From Mercenaria mercenaria (taxonomy: Eukaryota; Mollusca; Bivalvia; Venerida; Veneridae), in the NCBI RefSeq assembly GCF_021730395.1, contig NC_069364.1, forward strand, positions 83,259,501-83,323,500: a stretch of 64,000 bases of DNA, written 5' to 3'. Shown here piece by piece: positions 15,101-29,218 of the stretch (position 1 is the stretch's first letter; each line of letters opens with the position of its first letter). A model generated the notes under the pieces. That model saw only the letters and a list, made by a program, of their open reading frames with translations, was not told where the DNA came from and did no database searches. The translations under genes were made by a program, and so were the position numbers.

Positions 15101-18100
15101 AAAAAAAATGTCAGTTTGGAGTAAACCTAGACAAATGCAGATATAAACACCCATTTAGTGGATATATGTACGGTAAGATTACAACATGGAATTTAAATTT
15201 CAGAAATGAATGGTACTTACATCAGTGACAGTGTCATTTGAAACTAACTGAGACGGAAGTAGGGTGGCTATCTTTTTCAAAGATGACGTCAAAATCGCCA
15301 GTTCGCCGTTCGTTATCTTGTCACTAGCGTTCGCAATTCCGGTTTGGGATGTGACACTAGCTATATCATTTATAGCAGTGACAATATCTTCGGATGATGA
15401 ATTTAGGTCCAATGCTTCAACCTTATTCGTGGCAATATAAAACAAGCTTAATAAAATGTGCACGTCACCCTGTTTTGTAGAAAATACTATCCTCCTCATT
15501 ATTGTAGTACTATATCCTTAACCTTTAATAATATTTTTTTTACAGACTAACACTGTTTTTTTTTTTTTTTTTTTGTTTCTTGCATTAATAAATTTATTTC
15601 CCGGTGATGTTCATCGAAAAGCTTTTGCTTAAATATAATATTTAATAATGTTGTTGAAATTGGCGGCCTAGCTGCCATGCTTCATAATACTGAAACAAGA
15701 TCACCGCAATCCAGAGCAATATACGCCCGAAGGTATGACTTTGACCCCTAATTGTGACATTTACCTTGAAGCAAGCCATCCAAAACATCCGCTATGCACG
15801 TCGTCTCAAAGTAATAAACATTTGTGTCAAGTTTCTTCAAAATTCTTCAAGCAGTTCAAAAGTAACAGAGCGGACACGAAACAAAGCCATATGACCTTTG
15901 ACCCCTAAGTGTGACATTGACCTTGAAGCAAGTCATCCAAAATTTGCGCTCTGCACGTTGTCTCGATGTTTTGAACATTTGTGTCAAGTTTCTACAAAAT
16001 CCGTCAAGGGGTTCAAGAGTTACAGAGCGGACACGAAATTGCTAACGGACGGAAAAACAGACGGACGGACAGATGGGCGGACAGACGGACACCAGTGTCA
16101 TAAAGCACCATGGAAAGTGTTTTAAACTGTAGAAACTGCAGAGAAATGCATGCCATTTTAATTTCTATTATTCTATTACAGTTACTATTAACTTTCTGCC
16201 TCAATTACTTGTTCTTGAATAAATTCTTTTTGCTTTGGTTTTCAATACTTACTGACATTTCAATATTTTGTACAGCTTCGCGCACACAATCGTATACCGG
16301 TAATTGCCACTGTCCGCCAGGACCACATGTCCTATATATCTGTCCTAAAACTAATTATGAACATTACCAATAATTGTTACTCTTGTTTACTGAATATTTA
16401 AAAAATATCGAAAACGTTGTGAATCCAACTTGTGCTTGTAAGACTTTTTTTTCATTTCGGTCGTTAGGAATATATAGAAATCTCAAGCAAATTAAAACAA
16501 TATTAGCTGACAATAATAAATGTACATAAGTTTTTATTTTAGTTCAGGACGGCCGTCGTCTGTCATCTCTCCACAACTGGCATCCTTTTCATGAAAATGC
16601 AATATTTAACGATAAATATGTTACAATTATTTTCAAAATTCAGGCATTTTGAAAAATGCCAGCCATGGGCAATCCTTTTGTAAAATGGTTTCCGTTGGTT
16701 CATACTGCGAGTTCTTCCAGATTTTGATGGAAGAGGAAGACCCCAGGTTCCCCTCTTGGCATTGTCTCATGCATGAACAGGCACTAGTTAGAACTACCGA
16801 CCTTAGATAAGTCCGCTAGATGGCTTCATCACACGAATATATCTACACACAAAGCAAGGCTTCGAACCAATATCGGCGAGGGGCAAGTTTTTCGAAGTCA
16901 GCGGCCTAAACTAGTCTCCCATGGATGAAAATGCCTAAATCATACTGAGGTTATAATATGTTGGCCTTTAATAAGTCCGCCATGCTGGTGCATATGTACT
17001 ATATTACTAGAGTATCACGTACAAAGTAATGAAACGTTGATCTAAATGATGAATTCCAGTGACATATTTAATCAATTCACTCAATCGAACCGCGTCAATA
17101 TTTTACCCTAAACAAGAAGAGTATTGGATTCAATTCTGTCCATCTAACCGTCCTCCTGTTTGTACCAAACCATTTAAGAAGTTTAATAGAACTCCACATA
17201 ATGACAAATTACAACAAGGAAATAAAAGCACAAGAACGATAACTTTGACATGAATAATTTTAGAATGATCCCGTTTTCTTTTAATCTACCTTTTTGCATT
17301 CTAAGAAGAAAGCCACAGAAGCTTCTTCATCTGTCTAATTTAACTGTTTTCAACGTTTACGTATGTGATTTCTTTTAGTAAAGTCAGTCAATTTATTGAG
17401 TCGTTCTTATTACAACTATGAGTTGCAAGTAGCTTTATGAAACTCTTTATAACTCTAATGTTACATACAGATACAAATATATGTCAAACTTTGTATTTTA
17501 ATTTACATTTTAAAATTCGAAGGCAGTATGCGTTCTACTTACATTTTATCTCCGAGCCACTGGACTTCGCCAAGTTAGCAATTACATTCCGTACCATCAT
17601 GTCAGATTGCTGTTTGTACACTGTTTCTACATATGTAGTGGAATGTAATAATTACCTGAAAAGCTTTCGTTACAAGTGCTTGTCTGATTGACATTTGCAG
17701 GAGTGTCACTCCAGTCAGTCCCTCTACTGTCGGTGTCACAATGACATATATTTATTTCATGGCCTAAATATATCAAAATTATAATGATACCTGGCCCCGT
17801 TTCAGTCTCAGCTGAGTTTGATAATGAAACTTTATTTGTCGTTTATATCTAAATTACATGTTTAAAACTAAATTTTAATTTAATTATTATTTTCAAGTGG
17901 CTATTCAGTATTGATGGTCAGTCTTAGTTGGAATTTAACCTTGAAGTTTTAGTAAAATTGATATCAAAATTTCAAACTCAAACTCAGCTGAGACATAAAA
18001 ATGTTTTGTGAACACGTGGCCAGATTTTAGAAAATCTTAATCAAAATATATCGATGAAGAGGGAAACTAACTCGGAACTCAGTAGATGAATGCTAGAATA

Positions 18101-21100
18101 CAGCCTTGGAACGCTTTGTTGAAGAAAAAAATGCTTCGGATTCTTAAACAGATTCAGAGCAAACAAAATTTTAATGCCATACTTTATACTTACACAATCA
18201 ATCAAATGGCTGAGACAGCAGAAAGACAACAATATTCACCAAATCTAAGTTATAAATGATTGAATACTCACTAGAAATTAAACAACGTTGAGGTTAGCCT
18301 GAAGTTCAGGGTACATTGCAGTTGCTTTACTAAACTGAACAATACGGATACATAAGATAAAGTATACTAGAATATGACAAAAGTGATATTCAGCTATCGA
18401 CATTTGATCTACACAACACTTGAGACTTCCAGTTTGAAATGTATACAGACCAGCAAGGGGAATTAACATCACATGGTCATAGCACAGGCAGAACAAACAG
18501 AATAACGTTAAACCCTTACTTGTTTCACAATTGGTGCCAGTATATCCCGCTACGCAAGAGCAAAGGTATGCATCGTCACCATCGAGGCAAGTACCCCCAT
18601 TCTGGCATGGATCTGAGTTACATTCGTTTATCTCTGAAAGGATAAAGAGATAAAAACAGCAATTATGATTTAATAATCAACTTAGTATCCAGTGATACAA
18701 GAGCAAATTGACACTATCCGTGCAAGTGATCTTAGGCTGAAAAAGATTTTGGACACTCTCATATATGTCTGAAATATATATAAATCAGTAACTTCGTTCC
18801 AGTAATATACCCGATGATAAAAGATTTAAGGTTTATACTGAAACCATCAAAGTAGTCAGTATCATTCTGACACGGATTTAGGTTATACCTGAAGCAATCA
18901 TAAAATCAAGATTTAAGTTCAAGTAATATATCTGTCACTACAGCAAAAGGTATATATTGGCACCATCACAATGCAGTCAGTCCCATTCTGACACGGATCT
19001 AGGACATACATGAAACAATCATAAAAATCAATCACTTCTTGCAAGAACAGCAATATTTTGTGTTGAAACAACAACACAAAAGGGTATGCATATTCTCACA
19101 ATTTCATTTTTCCAGTACTACAAGTTTTTTTTTTATTTCCACAATTTAATAAGGACAGACTGAGGGGACAAAACATATTTCCCCCTCGAGTGGCAGATTA
19201 GCAGGAGACATAATTTCTGAAGAAGAAACCAAGATGGCTTATAAAAGGTCGGTGCTTCTACCAAGTTGATTTACCGTGTCTGAAATAATACTAGGAAAGG
19301 TATCAAGGCTCATCGATCTCTATCAAATGTTGTAATATTTTCATAGGGTATAATTATAGTGAATTCGACTTTAAACTAAAACAAAATCAGGTGTATCATC
19401 GGGTCTAGGTTTAGTTTCGTGGCATAAATCAGATACATTGGTGCTTCAATGTTATATTTATTACTTAAATCGGAAGTACTTGCCTTCCTCACAATTTGTG
19501 CCTATATAACCAGCAACACAGTCACATGAGAAGGAGTCTAATTCATCTACACATGCGCCTCCGTTTTCACACGGATTGGATGTGCATTCGTCTATCTCTG
19601 TAAAACAAAGGAATTTCATTACAAATACTTAAGTTTTACCTTTGTATTGCACAGTCATCTATCTTCTTAAGTACTAGTCATTTAAGAAATTACGGCAGTT
19701 GGGCATATAAATATTGACACGCTTGTTATTTAATATGAGTGAACCAATCGCTTATAACAAGAGGGCCAAGATGGCCCTAGGTCGCTCACCTGAGTAACAT
19801 ACCATAACAGTGTAAAAATGTTTGACCTAGTGATTTCATGGAGACAAATATTCTGACCAATTTTCATTAAGATTGGACCAAAAATGTAGCTTCTTGAGTG
19901 TAAACAGCAATTTTCTTTGATTTGACCTAGTAACCTAGTTTTTGACCACACATAACCCAGATTCGTTCTTGTCCAAGACTTCATAAAAACAAACATTCTG
20001 ACAAAGTTTTTGGAAGACTGGAGCATTGGAGCAAAAAAGTTGCATCTAAAGTATATACAAGCTTTTCCTTTGATTTGACCTAGTGACCCAGTTTTTGACT
20101 CCACATAACCCAGATTCGAAAAAATCTACTGCTTTATAGTAACAAACATTCTGACCAAGTTTTATGAAGATAAAATAAAACATGTGGCCCCCTAGAGTGT
20201 AAACATGCATATTCTTTGATTTGACCTGGCGGCCTAGGTTTTGATCCCACATTACCCAGATAAAATTTCATGCAGACAAACATTCTGACAATGTTTCATG
20301 CACATCAAATGACAAATGCAGCCCCTATTGCATGCACAAGGTTTTTCTTTGATTTTAACAGGTGACCTAGTTTTTGAAACTGGTCTAGCGATCATCAAGA
20401 TAAATATTTGATCAAGTTTCATAAAGATAGGGTCATTAACGTGGCCTCTAGAGTGTATTCAAGCTTTTCCTTTGCTTTGACCGAATTACCTAGCTTTTAA
20501 CCCCGCATGGCCCAGATTCAAACTTCACCTAGAAGTCATCAAGAAAAATATTCTGACCAATTCTCATGAGTTTCAATCTTAAACTGTGGTCTTTAGAGTG
20601 TTAACAGTGACCTAATTTTTTACCCCATATGACTCAATTTCAAACTTGACCTAGAGATCATCAAGACAAACATTCTGACCAAGTTTCATAAAGATTGAAT
20701 GACAACTGTGGCCTAGTTTTTAACCCCAGATAACTCAGATTCAAAAATAGGCTAGCGATCATCAAGATAAATATTTTGATAAAGTTTAATGAAGATAGGA
20801 TTATAAACGTAGCCTCTAGAATGTTACCAAGCTTTTCCTTTGATCTGGCCTAGTGACCTAGTTGTTGACTCCACATGACCCAGTTTCAAACTAGGCCTAG
20901 AAATCATCAAGACAAACATTCTGACTAAGTTTCATAAATATTGAGTCATAACTGTGGCCTCGAGTGTGTTCACAAGCTTTTTCTTTGAATTGACTGTTTG
21001 ACCTAGTGTTTGACCCTACATGACCCAGATTCAAAGTTGACCTAGAGGTCATCAAGACAAATATTCTGACTAATTCTCATGAGTTTCAAACTGAAACTGT

Positions 21101-24100
21101 AGTCTCTAGAGTGTTAACAAGATTTTCCTTTATCTTGCCTACTGACCATGTTTTTGACCCCATATGACTCAGTTTCAAACTTGACCTAAAGATCATCAAG
21201 ACAAACATTCTGACCAAGTTTCATAAGACTGAATGACAGAGTGTTCACAAGCTTTTTTTTTATCTGACCGGGTGACCTAGTATTTTACCCCACATAACCC
21301 AGTTTCTCACATGACCTAGAAAACATAAAGACAAACATTCTGACCAAGTTTCATAAAGATTGAGTCATAACTTTGGCCTCTAGAATGTTCACAAGCTTTT
21401 CCTTTGATCTGGCATCCTGGCCTAGTTTTTGACTCCATGACCCTGTTTCGAACTTGACCTAAAGATCATCAAGACAAACATTCTGGCTAAGTTTCATGAA
21501 GATTGGGTCAAAACTGTGGCCTCTAGAGTGTTCACAAGGCGGCAAATGTTTACGGACGACGCACGACGGACGACTGACGACGCACGACGGACGCCGGTAA
21601 ATGACCGATCACAATACCTCACCGTGAGCGCTTCGTGCTCAGGTGAGCTAAAAAGTCAGCAATCAAAATCAGGATAGAAAAGGTAGCTCGGTTATATTTA
21701 TTTGCTCAACTGCTACGGGTTCCTAAATGACTATTAAGAAATACACTCAAAACTGGTTATATGTCGACAGAATAAGCCAATCGGGCTACGCCCTCGTGAT
21801 ATTATTCCGTGGACGTATGACCTCTTTCCGTGTATTAATAACGTTTAAACATGGGTTATCTATACATTATTTGTAAATTATTTTAGGTTCAACGGAAAAT
21901 TATTATTTACTCACTGAATTAAAACAACACCCTATGACTAATTTTAGAATTTGACATGTACATTTTGACATTGGCTGAGGGTTCAGCACTAATCCACTTG
22001 TCGGTTCTAACGATAGAACATGCTGTTGTCGGTTAACACTAACCTAAGTATGCCAGTGATCTGTAAATAAAGTGCATTAAAATGATTACCTGTACATGCT
22101 AACTTAGTACCATTATCTTCATAACCAACTAAACATTCACATGTTGAGAATGACTGACATTGCCCATTAACTATGTTATTACACTGAAATATGTTTGTGG
22201 CACAGGAGTCGCCTAATTCAGCTGTAAGAAAAAGAAATATCAGTTGAAACAAGGACTCTTATCAATGTATTTAAAAATAAAAGGTAAGGGTAGATATCCC
22301 AGAAGCACAAATCATCCCAAGTAGAGCCATAAAGCCATGCATTGCTTACTAAACCCGCAAAAATAGAAACATTAACGGAAAAATATATCAGACGGGTTGC
22401 TTCAACAAGAGGCCCAAGATGGCCCTAGGTCGCTCACCTAAGAAACACACCATAACAGAGTAAAACATGTTTGACCTAGTGATTTCATGGAAACAAATAT
22501 TCTGACCAATTTTCATTAAGATTGGACCAAAAAATTGGTCTCTTGCGATTAAACAAGCATTTTCTTAGATATGACCTAGTGACCTAGTTTTTGACCCTAG
22601 ATGACCCATGTTCAAACTCGACCTAGATTTTATCAAGTCAATTATTCTGACCAAAATTCATGAAGATCAATTGAAAAATACGGCGTCTATCACATACACA
22701 AGTTTTTTCTTTGATTTGACCAAGTGACCTAGTTTTTGACCCTAGATGACCGATATTCAAAACCGACTTAGCTTTCATTAATGCACTCATCCTGACCAAA
22801 TTTCATAAAAAGTAGTTGAAAAATACTGTCTCTATCGCATACACAATATTTTTTTAATTTGACCTCGTGACCTAGTTTTTGATCTCAGATAACCCATATT
22901 CAAACTTGGCCTAGATTTCATCAAGTTAATCATTCTGACCAAATTTCATGAAGATCAATTGAAAAATACAACCTCTATTGCATACACAAGGTTTTTCTTC
23001 GATTTGACCTAATGACCTAGTTTTTGAACCCAGATAACCCATTTTCAAACTCGGCCTAGATTTCATCAAGGTTATCATTTTGACCAAAATACATGAAGAT
23101 CAATTGAAAATACAGCCCCTATCGCATACACAATATTCATCCTTGATTTGTCCTAGTGACCTAGTTTTTGACCCCAGATGACCCATTTTCAAACTCGGCC
23201 TAGATTTCATCAAGGTTATTATTCTGACCAAATTTCATGAAGATCAATTGAAAAATACAGCCCCTATCGCATACACAAGGTTTTTCCTTGATTTGACCTA
23301 GTGACCTAGTTTTTAAACCCAGATGACCCATTTTCAAACTCGGTCTAGATTTTATTTAGATAATCATTCTGACCAAATTTCATGAAGATCAGCTGAAAAA
23401 TACAGCCTCTATCGCATACACAAGCTAAATGTTGACGGACGACAGATGACAGACGACAGACGCCAGACGACAGACAAACGACGGACGCCGGACATCGAGC
23501 GATCAGAAAAACTCAGGTGAGCTAAACAGCTAAAAAGTATATTTTCATTCATAAGCAAAATGCTAAAATGGGTAAGGGGTAAATAAAAAGGCGGCGGCGT
23601 AGGGGAAAGTGAAAAAAAACGAGGATGAATATTCAACAGGGAAAGCATGCTTTAAAAAAAAAGTCTCCCTACACCGCTAACCACAGCAGTGTAACCAAGC
23701 ACGCATGCACGCACGCATGCACGCACACAGAGAAAACAAAGAGATAAGCAGGAAAAATCAACACAGTCGGGCACTGCCCATTGACGTCCGGCGACCCAAA
23801 ACTATGATGAACACCTCAGCTTCGAGAGGGGGTGTAAATGCAAGGGGTGATGATTGTGACGTGGGGGGGGGGGGGGGGGGCAGAGGAAAAAACACCGACA
23901 ACAAAAAATACAATATACGAAACATAAAATACGAAACGGACAAAATAATATAAGGTCAAAATATGGGCACTGTCTTGGAACGGCCAGTAATCTATATAAA
24001 GGAAACTTAAGAATTCAATGCGTTTAGGGCATGTCAACCTCGCACTCACCTTATTTTAACAATTTAGACAAAACAGTTTAAATAAAATAACTCTCCGCTT

Positions 24101-25303
24101 AGAAAGGCTCTGACATAAGTGACAAAATACCAGAATATATAAAGTAAATCATATAAATAGTATCCATCTAAGGTATAATTACACCAATGTACTCAACAAC
24201 CTGCCTTAAGTCAGCGCACAAAGAGCCTAACTTTCGATTAAGAAGGAAAGCACCGCGGAATCTTATACTTTATTAGTCATCGCGCTATTAAATAGAAAAG
24301 CTTGGCGGCTAATTGTGGAGGGGGTAATCACCATACATGCTCTGTTCTTTACGATGTTTACATTGTATCTTCTTTCAAGTTCTTTTTTTGCCACAGTTTA
24401 CAAATATTTGATTTAAATAAGAATTATGTTAAATTTTCCGAGATCTATATATACATATGAATAGTGTGTGTAGGAAATTCTAGGACTTCCTTTGCACAAT
24501 TGCGGCAAATTGGTAACATAAGACAATATATTACCACGAACGCAACCAAATCTCTAATTAACCTTCTTGTTACATCACGTTTGGATTATTGTAACTCTCT
24601 TCTTTATGAAATTCTAAACAGTCAATGAACAAACTAAAAAATGTCCAAAATACAGCAGCTAGAATCGTAAACCAGAACATCCAGATACGACCATATATCA
24701 CCTGTGTTGGCTTCCTGTGCAGTGTAGTGTAGAATACAATATTCTAACACATACATATAATGTACTCAATGATCAGTCAATAGCTTATATAGTGAACATA
24801 TTTGAACTATATACGCCATCCAGAAATCTGAGATTCCAAAGTAATGCATTAACACTAGTGGTGCCCAAATGTCGGAGACAGCAACTTTCAGACAGCAAGC
24901 AGCTGAGAGGTTATGGAATGCCTTCCCATCTAGCATAAGAGACTGCATTCAAAACAGCGCTAAATGCGCATTATTTCATACAACGCTTTGGAAACTAATT
25001 TCACTAATTATCTGGTGGAGTAATGCAGGTACATGGTCGGCCAATGTGACAAAATAAAATAAAGAATATTTAAATTGTGATTTAATATTTTATACTTTGT
25101 GTATATCTAACTATTTTCTTGTTGTTGTTGCTGCTTTAATTAGGTGTTTAATACCTTTAATTTAAAATGCTACGTACTTTATTTCCGTAATGTATTTTTT
25201 TAATTCATTCTAATAGTTCAATTACCATTCTATTATTGAACATTATACAAAATGGTTTTATGTAAAGGACTTTTGAACGAATTCTTTTATGAATATAAAT
25301 GTG

Positions 25304-25346
<43 letters not shown>

Positions 25347-28300
25347 TACTACATCTCTATAGTTTGCAGTGCGTGTAAGCCAACTTTTGAAAGTGTTTTA
25401 AGGTTTCTTTAAAAGTTCGGATGATCTGTAGTAAAATGTATTGAAAGTCTTCTCGGTAACCCTGTTGTAATAATCTTTTGGTAATATGAAGGGTTCTGTC
25501 ATTAAAATCCTATGACTTCGAGCAAGCTCTTGCAAAACGAATAAGTTGTGACGTATAGACATCGTATGTCGCTCAAGGGACATCCCCGTCCAGGTGTGGG
25601 AAGTTGACAATTTCAAAAATGAAATCGTCTCTTTTACCATATATCTTTTTCCTGAAATACTTTTCACAGTTGTTAAATGTAAGTCGAAAGATGGCCCTAA
25701 TAAAAATTCCAACTCAAAAATAACCTTCTCCAAGGCTAATTTGACATAATATTCCTTAATCCTAGAGTAATCGACCGCCATATTTTCAGTGTTGAAATCC
25801 CCTTAGAGTTCAGGATTTGTCATGCAGAAATTTCAAATTTTTCTCAAACGGAAAGACCAAAAGAAAATCTATATTTTCTAATAATTTTAAACTCTGTATG
25901 GTGGTTTGATAAAAAGATAAAAACTCTTCTTCTGGTAAAAAAATAGGCAAAACACTAGATGACAGAAATTTCTTTCTCTTAAAATTCAGCAGAAATGTAG
26001 GACTTAGCCTTTAAAACACCATAACTTTGCAGGATGGGATACCCATCCCGCTGTCCCCCCCGTCTCTGGCCACCTTTAAAAAAACTATTCCCCTGGCATA
26101 CGCATACGCAAACGTACACATACACATACATACATATTACCGTGTATACACTAGGTGAACATTACCAAATACTATTGCTTGAATGAATATCAGATAAGCC
26201 ACACGGTTGTGTATAGGGTAGCTATTAGCATAATTACCACTTAGGTCCAAAGGCCTTGGCCTGCGCATGATTTTCACTGGCATAGGTATAATATATTAGG
26301 TATATTAATGATTAAAAAAGGAAAGATTATATCTCAAAATATACATCAAAATGTACCAGAGCTACATGTGCAATTCTTTTCATTTTTTTTTCAGGACGTG
26401 CATTCACCAAACCCCACCAATTTATACCTTAACTTCCATTTTTGACTGGATGTGCTCATTTATCTTATATATGTACATAATAGCAGATTTTTGTTTACAA
26501 TTTTACAAATAGAAATATATAGCAGTGCTCAAAATTAGGAACTACAAATTGAGCCAAACTGTTTCTTATTTAAAAATTTAACCAAACAGACTTGCATTTA
26601 GCTACATGTGTACTTGTTAAAGCAAATTACTCAATACAGTACTCATTTCTATATCGTTACCAAAAATGCCAATATTCGAGTTGTAGTAACCACGAAAATG
26701 CATTATGGAACCTCACTGACAAAATGAGTTACACTATGCACACATTTGGTAAAACGGTATTACTGATAAACTGATGCTTACATACAAAAATGGAAAAGTT
26801 TAAAATTCAAAGTATGAACAAACTATCTGAAGACGCATTTATTGTCTTAAGCCTTTGCAACAACTTTCTGGCCGTTATCCTTCACTACTTCATACTTTGT
26901 CTTCAAAATACTTCAAGGAACGAATTCCCTTTCTATATCACGTTTATGTTCACATGACAATGTCGTGACGCCCAATAATGAATCTTAGGAATATGCCGTG
27001 CCGGCAGTGGATGTTCGTGAATGTCGAATGTCGTGTCAACTTTACATTGGTTTTTGGTAAATGTTGAATGCTCTGCAAGTTTGTCCTTAGTTTTTGTGCA
27101 TGTCGAATGTCTTTCTAGATCAACACTAATGATAAATTAGTACCAGCTCGATATTCTAAATTGATGCATTTTGAATGTCAGATGTTAGCTCGACATAGGA
27201 TCTTTGTGAATGTCGACATATTGACATTAGATATTTGCAAATGCTGTATTTCCAATAGGGTAACAACTTCGCGCATCTTATCGTAGCAATGACAGTGCGC
27301 ACTTAGTATATGTATTTATGTAGAAGCCTGTTCAGGCGTTAGATCATTTTCCAGTCCCATGATATGACAATTCCCCGCGAGGAATCCCTAGACGTTACTA
27401 GTATGCACACTGGAATAAACATTACAAGTAAGTCCATACAACGGGCAGCCAATGGCTGCAATAGCAAAAAGTAAGTACCATATGCCCAGTGGGCCAAAAT
27501 ACATGTAAATTTAGAAAAAAATAAGACTTTTAATGCAAAATAAGGAAAATTATATTCATTATATGCAATGATTGATATATAATAAAGTTCGTTTCATTTC
27601 ATGTTTCTTAGCCTCACTGGTACAAGATGGGATTGGAAATCGTTGAAAAAAAAAACGCTACGATTTCAGAAACAAAATATAAACAACAACGTTAGGAAAA
27701 CATTAACACGGCTATTACAATGTTTGTACAATACAACTGGAATCAGACTTGGACAATAAAATAATCTTGCAATTATCATCATCATCATCATCATTATTAT
27801 TATTATTATTGCACCACGCTTCTTTGCAAGCATATATACACGTTCTAAAGTGCTAAGGAGTACATTCCAAAAATACAAATGATCATGTTTTTAAATCCAT
27901 TGATAAATGAGACAGCTTTAGTCTTTGATCAGTAGTGTCATCAAAATGGTTATTCAATCATTTTTCGAAGTTTGTTTTTAATATAAGTTATTATGATAAT
28001 AGATAGTAATTTCAAACCTGGTACACATCTGGTTGCTGTATTATCCCATCCAGTGCTATCTACACATGTTGAAATGGCTGACCCTGAAAGTTTATACGCA
28101 CTGTCACAGCTGAATGTTGCAATGTCACCAGCAGCGGTACCTGCACTTGTATCTACTGCTCCATTGCCCGGTGCTGCCAAAGCTCCACATTCTGTTGAGT
28201 CAAAAATATGTACTTAGTTCTTACATTTAACAAGAGCACCGCCTTGCGGGTGCTGACGCTCATCTGATTTTTTTTGTATAATAGAAATATTGTCCTACCC

Positions 28301-29179
28301 ATGATTTTCTAAGTCTAAAAAGGGCCATCATTCTTGCAAAAAGCAGGATAGAGTTATGTTTCTTGATGTACAGTGTCCACTTATGATGGTGAAAAACTGT
28401 TGCAAGTTTTAAAGCAATAGCTTTGATAGTTTATGAGAAAAGTTGACTTAAACATAATATTCAACCAAGAAAATGATTTTTCTAAGTCCAAAAGGGGCAA
28501 TAATTATTGCAAAAAGCAGGATGGAGTTATGTTGCTTGCTTTACAGGGTCAGCTTATGATGGTGAACAACAGTTGCAAGTTTTAAAGCAATAGCTTTGAT
28601 GGTTTAAGAGAAAAAGTTGACCTAAACATAAAACTTAACCAAGAAATCTGATATTTTCTAAGTCCAAAAGGGGCCATCATTCTTGCAAAAAGCAGGATGG
28701 AGTTATGTTTCTTGCTGTACAGGGTCCACTTATGATGGTGAAAAACTGGTGCAAGTTTTAAAGCAATAGCTTTGATAGTTTAGGATAAAAGTTGACCTAA
28801 ACATAAAATTTAACCAAGAAAACTGATTTTCTAAGTCCAAAAGGGGCAATAATTCTTGCAAAAAGCAAGATGGAGTTATGTTTCTTGATGTACAGGGTCT
28901 GCTTATGATGGTGAACAAGTATTCCAAGTTTAAAAGCAATAGCTTTGATAGTTTAGGAGAAAAGTTGACCTAAACATAAAACTTAACCAAGAAATCTGAT
29001 ATTTTCTAAGTACAAAAGGGGCCATAAATCTTGCAAAATAAAAGATGGAGTTATGTTTCTTGCTATACAGGGTCAGCTTATGATGGTGAACAAGTATTCC
29101 AAGTTTCAAAGCAATAGCTTTGATAGTTTAGGAGAAAAGCTGACCTAAACATAAAACTTAACCAAGCAACGCCGACGCA

Positions 29180-29218
<39 letters not shown>

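Noticed and set aside
16850-16880. SINE on the minus strand of intron 7
   Set aside because: Only a B-box-like motif is visible, with no A box at the right distance and no second copy here.
19757-21655. CRISPR-like array of regular repeats
   Set aside because: Units are diverged, contiguous and without unique spacers, in a eukaryotic intron. It is a tandem-core mobile element.
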